From Nocardioides sp. URHA0032 (GTDB taxonomy: Bacteria; Actinomycetota; Actinomycetes; Propionibacteriales; Nocardioidaceae): a stretch of DNA of 64,000 bases. The position numbers and the translations under genes were made by a program. The first letter of the stretch is position 1. Each line of letters opens with the position of its first letter. The DNA lies in assembly GCF_000620645.1 (NCBI RefSeq), contig NZ_JIAV01000015.1, positions 310,001-374,000 on the forward strand. The letters run 5' to 3'. The notes below the pieces were generated by a model. That model was not told the origin of the DNA. It saw only the letters and a program-made list of their open reading frames with translations, and made no database searches. This document shows, in pieces, positions 23,935 through 31,873 of this stretch.

Positions 23935-25032
23935 TCAGCGGCGCCGGTCGGACTTGGGGGCGTAGATCTTCTGGAGGATCCGGGCGGCGAGGTTGAGGAT
24001 CATCACGATCCCGATCAGCACCAGCGCCGCACCCCAGGCGCGTGCGTAGCCCGGCGGCGGCCCATCGGTGCCGAAGGCCGGCACCCCGGGCGAGCTGTAC
24101 TGGCTGAAGATGTAGACGGGCAGCGTCATCATCCGGCCGTTGAACAGGTTCATGTTCACCGAGTCGGTGGCGCCCGCCACGATCAGCAGCGGCGCGGTCT
24201 CGCCGATCACCCGCGAGATCGCCAGGACGATGCCGGTCACGATCCCGCCGAACGCGGTCGGCATGACCACCTTCACGATGGTCCGCCACTTCGGCACGCC
24301 CAGGGCGTACGACGCCTCGCGGAGGTCGCTCGGCACCAGCCGCAGCATCTCCTCGGCCGAGCGCACGACGGTCGGGATCATCAGCAGAGCCAGGGCGATC
24401 GAGCCACCGAAGCCGATCCGGATCGCCGGCCCGAAGATCAGCACCAGCAGGGCGAGCGCGAAGAGCCCGGCGACGATCGACGGGATGCCGGTCATCACGT
24501 CGACCAGGAACGTCGTCACCCGGGCGAGCCGGCTGCCCTTGCCGTACTCGACCAGGTAGATCGCGGTGAACAGGCCGATCGGCACCGAGATGACGGTCGC
24601 CGCCAGCGTGACCAGCAGCGTGCCCATCAGCGCGTGGTAGATGCCGCCGCCCTCGCCGACGACGCCGCGCATCGACTCGTTGAGGAACGACAGGCTGATC
24701 GCGCCGAGGCCGTTCTTGAGCACCAGCCAGACCAGCCAGATCAGCGGGACCAGCACGGCGACGAACGCGCCCCACACCAGGCACGTCGCGAGCCGGTCGG
24801 CCGCGGCGCGGCCGCCCTCGACCACGCGCGACCAGGTCGGCATGCCGATGACGAACAGGAGGCCGGCGAGGATGGCGCCCCCGACGACGCTCCAGCCCAT
24901 CACCATCGTGAGCAGGCCGGCGACGGCCAGCGCCATCGCGCCGATGAGGACGGCGGCCCAGCGCGGCAGCTGCGGCTGGACGAGCCCGGCGGTGACCGAC
25001 TCGAAGTCGTGGTCGAGAGGAGTCGTCGTCAT
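23935..25032 (-). CDS. pstA: Phosphate ABC transporter permease PstA
   Basis: The 365-residue membrane protein is one of the two permeases of the Pst phosphate importer. It has the permease EAA-loop region (REASYALGVPKWRTIVKVVMPTAFGGI), preceded by PSIVAGLFAL. The N-terminus is longer than in E. coli PstA and carries two additional predicted helices (about residues 25-70) before the core, as is common in actinobacteria. It overlaps pstC by four bases, so translation is coupled. Confidence 0.95.
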   Translation of the reverse strand: MTTTPLDHDFESVTAGLVQPQLPRWAAVLIGAMALAVAGLLTMVMGWSVVGGAILAGLLFVIGMPTWSRVVEGGRAAADRLATCLVWGAFVAVLVPLIWLVWLVLKNGLGAISLSFLNESMRGVVGEGGGIYHALMGTLLVTLAATVISVPIGLFTAIYLVEYGKGSRLARVTTFLVDVMTGIPSIVAGLFALALLVLIFGPAIRIGFGGSIALALLMIPTVVRSAEEMLRLVPSDLREASYALGVPKWRTIVKVVMPTAFGGIVTGIVLAISRVIGETAPLLIVAGATDSVNMNLFNGRMMTLPVYIFSQYSSPGVPAFGTDGPPPGYARAWGAALVLIGIVMILNLAARILQKIYAPKSDRRR

Positions 25033-25964
25033 CGCGTCACGTTCCGCTCGCTGCGCGCGACGATCAGCCGCGCGATGAAGTTGACCACGAAGGTCACGAT
25101 GAACAGCACGAGACCGGTGGCGATCAACAGCGACTGCCGGTCCGGGGTCGCCTCCTTGTAGTTCGCCGCGATGTTCGAGGCGATGGTGGCGGGGTTGCTG
25201 TTCGAGATCAGGTTCAGCGTCACGACCGGCGTCGCGGAGAGGACCATCGCGACGGCCATCGTCTCGCCCAGCGCGCGCCCGAGGCCGAGCATCACGCCCG
25301 AGACGACGCCGGACTTGGCGTAGGGGAACACCGCGAGCCGGATCGTCTCCCAGCGGGTGGCGCCGAGCGCCATCGCCGCCTCCTCGTGCAGGCGCGGGGT
25401 CTGGGCGAACACCTCCCGCGAGATCGCGGTGGTGATCGGGATGACCATGATCGACAGCACGATGCCTGCCGTCAGCATGGTCCGGCCGGTCACCGACGGC
25501 GGGCCGGCGAAGAACGGGATGAAGCCCAGGTTGTCGTACAGCCAGTTGATCGAGGGCGTCATCCAGTGGGCGAGCGCGAGGCCGCCCCAGAGGCCGTAGA
25601 CGACCGACGGGATCGCGGCGAGCAGGTCGATCACGTAGGCGATCGGGCCGGCGATCCGCGGCGGCGCGTAGTGCGAGATGAACAGCGCGAGCCCGACCGA
25701 GAACGGGATCGCGATCACCAGCGCCACGACCGCGGCCAGCACGGTGCCCCAGACCAGCGGGCCGACGTACGACCAGAAGTCGTCGGCGGGGCGGTAGATG
25801 TCCGCGGGAGCGCTGAGCCCGGGCAGCCCCTCGACGACGAGGAAGACGGCCACACCGGCGAGCGCGACCATGATGAGCATCGCGGCGAGGCGGGCAGTGC
25901 CCGAGAAGAGCCGGTCGCCCAGGCGGACGACCGGCTTTCCCGTTGCTTCAGTGGATGAGAGCAC
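25029..25964 (-). CDS. pstC: Phosphate ABC transporter permease PstC
   Basis: The 311-residue permease starts at a GTG (VLSSTEATGKPVVRLGDRLF) and has six membrane helices with the EAA loop EEAAMALGATRWETIRLAVFPYAKSGV and the LGRALGETMAVAMVL helix typical of PstC. It pairs with PstA to form the membrane channel. It lies 10 bases after pstS and overlaps pstA by four bases. Confidence 0.96.
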   Translation of the reverse strand: MLSSTEATGKPVVRLGDRLFSGTARLAAMLIMVALAGVAVFLVVEGLPGLSAPADIYRPADDFWSYVGPLVWGTVLAAVVALVIAIPFSVGLALFISHYAPPRIAGPIAYVIDLLAAIPSVVYGLWGGLALAHWMTPSINWLYDNLGFIPFFAGPPSVTGRTMLTAGIVLSIMVIPITTAISREVFAQTPRLHEEAAMALGATRWETIRLAVFPYAKSGVVSGVMLGLGRALGETMAVAMVLSATPVVTLNLISNSNPATIASNIAANYKEATPDRQSLLIATGLVLFIVTFVVNFIARLIVARSERNVTR

Positions 25965-25974
25965 GCGGCATCCG

Positions 25975-27090
25975 TCAGCTGGCCGAGATCGCGCCGACGA
26001 TCTCCTGCGCCTTCGCGGCGATCGACGCGTCGAGCGGGGCGGAGCCGGCCTGCTGCGCCGCAGCCTGCTGACCCGCGTCCGAGACGATGTAGGAGAGGAA
26101 GCCGCTGACGAGGTCCGCCTCGTTGGCGTCGTCGTAGTGCTGGCAGGCGATCAGGTACGACGCCAGCAGCACCGGGTAGGCACCCGACTCGGTCGTGGTG
26201 CGGTCGATGTCGTAGGTCAGCATCGTGGCCGTCGCGGTGGGCGCCGGCTTCGAGACCGCGAGCGCCTTGGCGGCACCCTCGGCGGACGGCGCGACGTACT
26301 CGTCACCGACCTTGACCGAGGCGATGCCGAGGCCCTGGGCCTGGCTCTCGTCGGCGTACCCGATGGTGCCCTCGCCGCCCTTGACCGCGGCCACGAGACC
26401 CGAGGTGCCCTCGGCGGCCTCGCCGCCCTTGATCGGCCACACGCCGTCGGGGTCGTAGGACCAGGCGCCGCCGCCGGCCTTGTTGAGGTAGTCGGTGAAG
26501 TTCTGCGTGGTGCCCGAGTCGTCGGACCGGTGGACCGGCGAGATCGCCGTGTCGGGGAGGTCGGCGTCGTTGTTCTGGCCGGCGATCGCCGGGTCGTTCC
26601 ACTTCGTGATCTTGCCGTCGAAGATCTTCGCGAGCGTCTCGGCGTCGAGGTCGAGCGTGTCGACGCCCGGCAGGTTGAAGACCACCGCGATCGGGCTGAC
26701 GTACGCTGGGACCTCGACCGGGTCCTCGTCGCCGCACTGCTTCTTGGCCGCGCTCAGCTCGCCGTCGTCGTCGGTGAGGTAGGAGTCGGACCCGGCGAAC
26801 GCGTAGGCGCCGGAGTTGAAGCTCTCGCGGCCGCCGCCCGAGCCGACCGGGTCGTAGGTGATGGTGGCGTCGGGGTTGTCGGACTGGAAGCCGGCGCGCC
26901 ACGCCTGCTGGGCGGAGTCCTGGGCGCTCGAGCCGCCACCGGCGAGCTCGCCGCTGAGGCCCGTGGCGCCGCCGGTGTCGCCGCCAACGGTGCCGCCGTC
27001 GGTCTCGTTGCTGGCACCGCAGCCGGTGAGGACGAGGGCGAGGACGGCGATGCCGGGCACCACGGCCCGGCGGATGGAAGTGCGGATCAC
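25975..27090 (-). CDS. pstS: Phosphate-binding lipoprotein PstS
   Basis: The 371-residue protein has a lipoprotein signal with lipobox LTGC (Cys24) and a Gly/Thr-rich linker. The periplasmic-binding fold then shows the phosphate-binding motifs LAGGGSSAQ, YDPVGSGGGRESF and HRSDDSGTTQNFTDYL, where Ser/Thr and Asp residues hydrogen-bond the anion. It is exported, lipid-anchored and feeds PstC-PstA. A PHO box lies 78 bp upstream of the start, so it should be induced by PhoP at low phosphate. Confidence 0.97.
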   Translation of the reverse strand: MIRTSIRRAVVPGIAVLALVLTGCGASNETDGGTVGGDTGGATGLSGELAGGGSSAQDSAQQAWRAGFQSDNPDATITYDPVGSGGGRESFNSGAYAFAGSDSYLTDDDGELSAAKKQCGDEDPVEVPAYVSPIAVVFNLPGVDTLDLDAETLAKIFDGKITKWNDPAIAGQNNDADLPDTAISPVHRSDDSGTTQNFTDYLNKAGGGAWSYDPDGVWPIKGGEAAEGTSGLVAAVKGGEGTIGYADESQAQGLGIASVKVGDEYVAPSAEGAAKALAVSKPAPTATATMLTYDIDRTTTESGAYPVLLASYLIACQHYDDANEADLVSGFLSYIVSDAGQQAAAQQAGSAPLDASIAAKAQEIVGAISAS

Positions 27091-27167
27091 TTCGGAGCTC
27101 CCTGAGTTCTTCGTCTGATGCTCTGTCGCTAGCGAAGTTAGGGAGCGCAGGTGGACGGCTCCGGGGT

Positions 27168-27189
27168 CGACGGTGAACGGGCGGTGAAC
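27168..27189 (-). promoter_or_regulatory. PHO box (two 11-bp direct repeat units) upstream of pstS
   Basis: Read toward pstS, the minus strand has GTTCACCGCCC followed directly by GTTCACCGTCG, matching the actinobacterial PhoP consensus of tandem G(G/T)TCAYYYR(G/C)G units. A weaker GAGTTCACC lies just ahead of it. It ends 78 bases before the pstS start, the expected place for an activator. Confidence 0.85.
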
Positions 27190-27264
27190 TCGAACCGCCC
27201 ACTCAGCGACACCGTGTCGGTGCTGAGACGGCCATCACGTGAACAAGGGTCGGGACCCTTGACG

Positions 27265-28128
27265 TCAGTGGATCTGGTGCACCTCGGTCGCGACGACCTT
27301 GCCCTTGCGGAGGTGGGCGACGAGCAGGCCGCCGGGGTCGAGCTTGGCGTCCTCGAGGCCGAGCGCGTCGAACACCGCCGGGAGCACCGGGCGGTGGCTG
27401 CAGACGACGACCCCCTCGTCGCGCTGGGAGAGGTCGTCGGTGATGGTGAGGACGCCGTGGGCGGTCGCGTCCTCCTCGCTGAGGCCGTCGTCGAGCTCGA
27501 GCTTCCAGCCGGTCACGTCGGAGTAAGGGCCCAGGGTCTCCACGCAGCGGGTGCTGCTCGAGCTCACGAGCCGCGTGACGTCGTACGCCGCCAGCACCGG
27601 GATCAGCCGCTGCGCCTGCTGCCGCCCCGCCTGGAGCAGCGGGCGGAGCCGGTCGTCCTGGCGGCGCCACGCCTTGCGGGACCTGGCGTCGGCGTGCCGC
27701 AGGACGATGAACGCGTGCGTCTTGCGGCGCCTGGGGTACGCCGTGCGCAGCGTGTCCAGGTCGTGCTCGTAGCTCAGCCGCTTGCACGCCTCGGCGTACG
27801 GCACCCACTCGACGTGGTCGATCTCGTCGTTGGGGCGGTAGCCGCTCACGTCGTCGGAGCCGACCACCCGGCCGACCCAGTACGACACCGCCTTCATGCG
27901 GCCGCCGGCCACCGGGTAGCGCTGCCCCGGCAGCGGCGGCCCGAGCCGGACTCGCAGCCCGGTCTCCTCGGCGACCTCCCGCACCGCCGCGGACGTCACG
28001 TGCTCGCCGGGGTCCAGCTTGCCCTTGGGGAACGACCAGTCGTCGTACCGCGGCCGGTGGACGAGGAGCACGCGCTTGCCCGGGCGGAAGACCACGGCAC
28101 CGGCAGCGAGGACGTCCTTCGCGGGCAT
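27265..28128 (-). CDS. mutT1: MutT1-type Nudix hydrolase with histidine phosphatase domain
   Basis: The 287-residue protein fuses an N-terminal Nudix domain (box from Gly36 through REVAEETGL at residues 50-58) to a C-terminal histidine-phosphatase domain (VLRHADA near residue 143, with a second His in CSHRPVLP). Mycobacterial MutT1 has this layout and converts 8-oxo-(d)GTP stepwise to the monophosphate, and also hydrolyses diadenosine polyphosphates. As I recall, mutT1 is next to ppk in mycobacteria; here it lies beyond the pst genes of the same phosphate block. Confidence 0.92.
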   Translation of the reverse strand: MPAKDVLAAGAVVFRPGKRVLLVHRPRYDDWSFPKGKLDPGEHVTSAAVREVAEETGLRVRLGPPLPGQRYPVAGGRMKAVSYWVGRVVGSDDVSGYRPNDEIDHVEWVPYAEACKRLSYEHDLDTLRTAYPRRRKTHAFIVLRHADARSRKAWRRQDDRLRPLLQAGRQQAQRLIPVLAAYDVTRLVSSSSTRCVETLGPYSDVTGWKLELDDGLSEEDATAHGVLTITDDLSQRDEGVVVCSHRPVLPAVFDALGLEDAKLDPGGLLVAHLRKGKVVATEVHQIH

Positions 28129-28145
28129 GCGGCTAGTCTCACACG

Positions 28146-29216
28146 GTGCGCAGACGCCTGACGATCACGATCGTGGTCGCCCTGGCGGTGGCGCTGGTGG
28201 CCGTGGTGGCCGTCGTCGGCCTGCGCTGGTGGCAGGACCGCGACCGGACCGAGCTCGAGCGAGCCACGGCGTACGCGCCGGCCGACGCCGAGCGCCTCTC
28301 CTGGACCGACTGGGCGGCCGTCCGCTCCGCCCTGGGCGCGCACCTGGATGCGTCGTCGTCCGGCTCAGAGCTGCAGTCGTTCCTCGACGACGGGTTCGAC
28401 CGGGACCTGACCTCGACGTCGGCGCTGGTGCAGTCCGCGAAGGTGCTCCAGGCGCGCTTCGGCTTCTCCCCCGCGACCGCCGAGTGGGAGCTGTTCAGCC
28501 AGTCCGAGCAGGGTGCGGTGGTGATCGTCCGGATGCCCGACGACGCCGACCTCGGCGCGGTCGGCGACGACCTCGCCCACGGCGGCTTCACCCGGCCCGC
28601 GACCGGGGAGACCGACGGCGAGGTCTGGCTCGGCGGCGACGCGCTGCTGCCGACCATCGGGGCGGACCTGACCCCCGAGCTGCAGTACGTCGCGCTGGAC
28701 GCCGCCGAGCACCTGGTCCTCACCAGCGACAACGAGGCGTACCTCGAGGACGTCGTCGGCTCGCTCGGCGACAGCGCCCTGCCCGACGGCGTGCAGGAAG
28801 CTATCGCGGCGTCCGGCGAGCCGCTGTCGGCGTCGATCTACGACGGGCCGTACACCTGCTCGGCGCTGGCCATGAGCCACGCCGACCGGTCGGACGAGCA
28901 GGAGGCGGAGCACCTGATCACGCAGGCGGGGGAGGTCAACCCGGTCGACGGCTTCGCCATGTCGGTCCAGCCGGGCGGTCACGTCCGGGTGGCGATGGCC
29001 TTCGAGAGCGACGACCAGGCGCGAACGAACGCCGACAGCCGCGCGGCGCTGGCCAGCGGCCCGGCGCCCGGCCAGGGCGGCGACTTCGCCGACCGGTTCT
29101 CGGTCGCCTCGGCGACCGCCGACGGCAACGTCGTCACGCTCGACCTGCGGCCCACGCAGGGCAGCTACGTGCTCTCGGACCTGTCGACCGGACCGGTCCT
29201 CTTCGCGACCTGCTGA
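28146..29216 (+). CDS. Membrane-anchored extracytoplasmic protein of unknown function
   Basis: The 356-residue protein starts at a GTG, has a basic N-terminus and one transmembrane helix (about residues 6-28), and then an extracytoplasmic domain rich in Asp, Glu and Ala. The segments ADAERLSWTDWAAVRS and LSASIYDGPYTCSALAMSHAD resemble a conserved actinobacterial hypothetical family but no enzyme motif is seen. Two cysteines (in YTC and at the C-terminal residue) might form a disulfide. It is divergent from mutT1 with a 17-base gap, so promoters must overlap coding DNA. Confidence 0.7.
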   Translation: MRRRLTITIVVALAVALVAVVAVVGLRWWQDRDRTELERATAYAPADAERLSWTDWAAVRSALGAHLDASSSGSELQSFLDDGFDRDLTSTSALVQSAKVLQARFGFSPATAEWELFSQSEQGAVVIVRMPDDADLGAVGDDLAHGGFTRPATGETDGEVWLGGDALLPTIGADLTPELQYVALDAAEHLVLTSDNEAYLEDVVGSLGDSALPDGVQEAIAASGEPLSASIYDGPYTCSALAMSHADRSDEQEAEHLITQAGEVNPVDGFAMSVQPGGHVRVAMAFESDDQARTNADSRAALASGPAPGQGGDFADRFSVASATADGNVVTLDLRPTQGSYVLSDLSTGPVLFATC

Positions 29217-29222
29217 CCGCGG

Positions 29223-29516
29223 TCAGCTCCTCACCAGCCGGGAGATCGCGTCGACCGCCTCGGCGACCTTGGCGCGCGCCTCGTCATCGCCCGCGCGGGC
29301 GGCGTCGACCACGCAGTGGTTCATGTGCTCCTCGAGCAGGCCGATCGAGACGGCCTGGAGGGCCTTCGTCATCGCGGCGACCTGGGTGAGGATGTCGATG
29401 CAATACTTCTCGTCCTCGACCATGCGCTGCAGGCCACGAGCCTGGCCCTCGATGCGCCGCAGCCGCTTGAGGTAGTCGTCCTTGCGGTGGATGTAGCCGT
29501 GCTGGTGATCCGCCAT
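29223..29516 (-). CDS. csoR: CsoR-family copper/metal-sensing repressor
   Basis: The 97-residue helical protein has the CsoR ligands Cys39, His64 and Cys68 (YCIDILTQ and EEHMNHC), the Cys-His-Cys set that binds Cu(I). CsoR binds DNA until copper is bound and then releases it. No copper ATPase or chaperone gene is adjacent, so its targets may be itself or distant genes. A GC-rich dyad of the CsoR type lies just upstream of its start, suggesting autoregulation. Confidence 0.92.
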   Translation of the reverse strand: MADHQHGYIHRKDDYLKRLRRIEGQARGLQRMVEDEKYCIDILTQVAAMTKALQAVSIGLLEEHMNHCVVDAARAGDDEARAKVAEAVDAISRLVRS

Positions 29517-29525
29517 TCCTCCAGC

Positions 29526-29542
29526 ATACCCGGGAGGGGTAT
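29526..29542. promoter_or_regulatory. Candidate CsoR operator upstream of csoR
   Basis: ATACCC-N5-GGGTAT is a perfect 6-5-6 dyad with G/C tracts, ten bases upstream of the csoR start. CsoR operators have the same TACCC...GGGTA form. It is close enough to the start to overlap the promoter or leader. Confidence 0.65.
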
Positions 29543-29555
29543 ACGGGGACGGGTC

Positions 29556-29741
29556 TCACGCCTCCTGACGAGGCTCCGGGACGACCCCGAGGATCTGGTC
29601 GATCTGTCCTTCGGAGAGGTGGTCGTCGGACTCGCTCGCCGCGATGATCAGGTTGGTGGTGAGCTCCACCTCCCCGAGGAGGTCGGAGTCCTCGAGGGTC
29701 ACGTCGAACTGATCGTGCACCTCATCACTCCTCATGTGCAT
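29556..29741 (-). CDS. Small acidic hypothetical protein (61 residues)
   Basis: The product (start MHMRSDEVHDQFDVTLEDSD) is acidic, without cysteine or a membrane segment, and ends PEPRQEA. A good ribosome site (GGAGG, ten bases before the ATG) supports translation. It lies upstream of csoR on the same strand with the csoR operator between, so they are probably separately controlled. No family is recognised. Confidence 0.55.
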   Translation of the reverse strand: MHMRSDEVHDQFDVTLEDSDLLGEVELTTNLIIAASESDDHLSEGQIDQILGVVPEPRQEA

Positions 29742-29862
29742 GCCGGCAGAACCTCCTCGCTAACGAAAACGTTGCCCGACGGTCACGGGTACCAAACGCC
29801 CGGCACCCGGATTTGGCCCGTCCGGGCCATGCGACATCCCCCACATGGAAGCGCGGGACGCA

Positions 29863-29896
29863 CAAGAGGCCCCACCCCTAAGGGTGAAGCCTCTTG
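29863..29896 (-). terminator. Terminator after the cold-shock gene
   Basis: CAAGAGGC pairs with GCCTCTTG, with an inner CACCC-CTAA-GGGTG stem, giving a strong two-part hairpin 40 bases past the stop of the leftward csp gene. Confidence 0.85.
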
Positions 29897-29935
29897 CTGA
29901 AGTCTCAGGTCAGCAGGCCCGAGAGCTCTCCGCGA

Positions 29936-30139
29936 TCAGATGGCGCGAACGTTCTCCGCCTGCGGGCCCTTGGGGCCCTGCGTGACGTCGAACTCGACCT
30001 TCTGGTTCTCGTCCAGGGACTTGTACCCCTGGGACTGGATCGCCGAGTAGTGAACGAAGACGTCGTCGCCGCCGTCCTCCTGCGCGATGAAGCCGAAACC
30101 CTTCTCCGCGTTGAACCACTTAACAGTGCCCTGAGCCAT
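29936..30139 (-). CDS. cspA: Cold-shock protein
   Basis: The 67-residue OB-fold protein has both RNA-binding motifs, KGFGFIAQ (RNP1) and DVFVHYSAI (RNP2), and begins [18 protein letters not shown]. It binds single-stranded RNA and keeps messages unfolded. Length and sequence are standard. A long, gene-free upstream region may provide the structured leader typical of cold-shock genes. Confidence 0.96.
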   Translation of the reverse strand: MAQGTVKWFNAEKGFGFIAQEDGGDDVFVHYSAIQSQGYKSLDENQKVEFDVTQGPKGPQAENVRAI

Positions 30140-30569
30140 GTGCTCGATACTCCTTAGTCGGGGCGAGAACCGCCACTTCGACGGTCCGCATCAGATGCGG
30201 TGGTGACACGTCGCTCCGACTTTGCGTGAGCCCACGAAAGAAGAAACGCCGTTGGATCACAAACTCCGCGGGCGTCAGACCTGCTGGAACTTGCACCTTC
30301 TGCGAGGCACACGTTACCAATGCCTGCCCCGGAGCAAACCATCCGCGACCGGAAATCTCATCAGTCGCGATGATGGCGGGGCGACGCAGGCGTGACTGCC
30401 GGGCCTCGCATTCACCGTCGAGTGACGTGAACTGGCTGGAAATCAGGCTGGAAAGCAGCCACCTCGCGTCACTCGACGGGAGATCGCGGCTCGTGCGGGT
30501 GGTTGTCAGGACCGGTTGGGCGGATCAGAGTGGAGAGGTGGCATCCGCAGCGTCGGAGGAGGTGCTCTG
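30140..30569. other. Gene-free region upstream of cspA
   Basis: The 430 bases between the divergent csp gene and the next rightward gene have no convincing coding frame. The part near 30140-30310 is less GC-rich and includes A-rich runs, as expected for a csp promoter and leader. An inverted repeat at 30415-30479 is listed separately. Confidence 0.6.
30415..30479. repeat. Palindromic-ended element (13-bp inverted repeats)
   Basis: CCGTCGAGTGACG at 30415-30427 and CGTCACTCGACGG at 30467-30479 are perfect inverted repeats 39 bases apart. The centre contains GGCTGGAA twice. Overall length (65 bp) and form resemble the elements near 21.9 and 23.1 kb, but the sequence is different. Confidence 0.75.
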
Positions 30570-31217
30570 ATGACACAGACAACGACCGACCGGACCGACC
30601 GGCCCGACCGGATCGAGGCGACTGACCGGACCCGCCGGACCGACCGGGTTGCCGCGAGTAGCCGGGGGTTCCGGCTGGCGGCACGTGACCGACGGGCGGT
30701 ACGACGGCGGATCCGCCGCATCGACGCGCTGTCGGCCCAGCTCGGCCAGCTGCACCTGGTCCGCGGTGTGCTCGAGGACGCCGGTGATGTCGTCGGCAGG
30801 GGCTGGGTGCAGGGTGCCTGGTTCTCCGTCGACGTCGGCGGCCGGACCCGGGTCCTGACCGGCGCCGGCATCGGCCTGGTCGCCGACCATCCGGTGACCG
30901 GCGCCTGCCTGGTCGGCGCCGTCGTGCAGGCGGGCGGAGGTCCCCGTGCAGTGCGCTCGCAGCCGGTGCAACGAGCACTGGACCTGCTCTGGCACACGCT
31001 CAAGGAGGTCCGCGACCAGCCGGTGCGCTGGTGCCCCGGCCCGCCCGCCCGCACGCTGCACGTACTCGACCTGACCCACTGGAACGACGCTCCGGACCGG
31101 ACCCGCGAGGATGTCCTCGAGCTGCTACGGGCGTCCGTGACGGCGGTCGGCGCCCAACAGGACCGGTGTCGCGCCGAGCAGGCGACGCTGGCTCCCTCCC
31201 TCGGCGAGCGTCGGTGA
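30570..31217 (+). CDS. Hypothetical protein, possibly DUF6197-like
   Basis: The ATG at 30570 follows GGAGGAGGTG. The 215-residue product starts with a very Arg/Asp/Thr-rich stretch (residues 1-30), then a helical segment and a core with GRGWVQGAWF, GACLVGAVVQAGGG and LDLTHWND. The W-x-Q-G and C-L-x-G-A elements resemble DUF6197, a small actinobacterial family without known function. This match is by eye and tentative. The low-complexity N-terminus may be disordered. Confidence 0.6.
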   Translation: MTQTTTDRTDRPDRIEATDRTRRTDRVAASSRGFRLAARDRRAVRRRIRRIDALSAQLGQLHLVRGVLEDAGDVVGRGWVQGAWFSVDVGGRTRVLTGAGIGLVADHPVTGACLVGAVVQAGGGPRAVRSQPVQRALDLLWHTLKEVRDQPVRWCPGPPARTLHVLDLTHWNDAPDRTREDVLELLRASVTAVGAQQDRCRAEQATLAPSLGERR

Positions 31218-31297
31218 GACGGAGGCGCTGCCCGTCCGGATCATGCCGGTGACGTTGCGACGCGCGGTCACCTCAGGACCGCTGGACCGGCGGCACC

Positions 31298-31678
31298 TCA
31301 CGGACGCCGCTCGGCGACGCCCGGCGGCAGGTCGTCGAGACAGACTGCGACCAGATCCGCCGCGTGCTGGCGGTCCTGGTAGACCTTCCAACCCCTGTCG
31401 AACGACACCAGCAACAGATCGCCGGCGGCGGTGCGGATCAGCGCCGAGGACGGGATCGCCCCTGAGCCGAACCCGCGCGTCGAGCAGTGATGCCGCTCGA
31501 TCGCCTGGCGCACCGGGTCGGACGACGTGGTCGGGCTCGGCTCCTGCGGACCGGTGCTGATGGCATCGAGGCGCGTGAGCAGCACGACGGCCAGCATCAC
31601 GCCCAGAGCGGCACCGACGATCAGGCCGCTCAGGACGCGGCTGGTGAGGTGGACGGGACGTGAGAATCTCGCGTTCAA
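31298..31678 (-). CDS. Single-pass membrane hypothetical protein
   Basis: I place the start at a TTG at 31678, preceded by AGGAGAGAGACG, although the frame is open to 31798. The 126-residue product has one hydrophobic helix (about residues 13-33), then a small extracytoplasmic domain with two cysteines (HHCSTRG and AVCLDDLP) that may pair, and a Trp-containing strand (FDRGWKVYQD). No family is recognised. Confidence 0.55.
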   Translation of the reverse strand: MNARFSRPVHLTSRVLSGLIVGAALGVMLAVVLLTRLDAISTGPQEPSPTTSSDPVRQAIERHHCSTRGFGSGAIPSSALIRTAAGDLLLVSFDRGWKVYQDRQHAADLVAVCLDDLPPGVAERRP

Positions 31679-31873
31679 CGTCTCTCTCCTGTAGGTGACG
31701 GAACGAGGACCCCCCGTGGTCCCGCTCCCATTCGGCACAACGCACAAGGCGCCGATCCGTGACGGGTCATGACCGAACTCAGGCGTGGTGCTGCTCACGG
31801 CTCAGGCGGCTCCAGCGGCCCACCAGCTCAGCTGGACACAGCAGTCGGGCGGCCTGACCCGGCCGCCGCACCG

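Noticed and set aside
30120..30320. A 66-codon frame upstream of cspA
   Set aside because: It lies in the probable cold-shock leader, overlaps the csp start and has no ribosome site or family.
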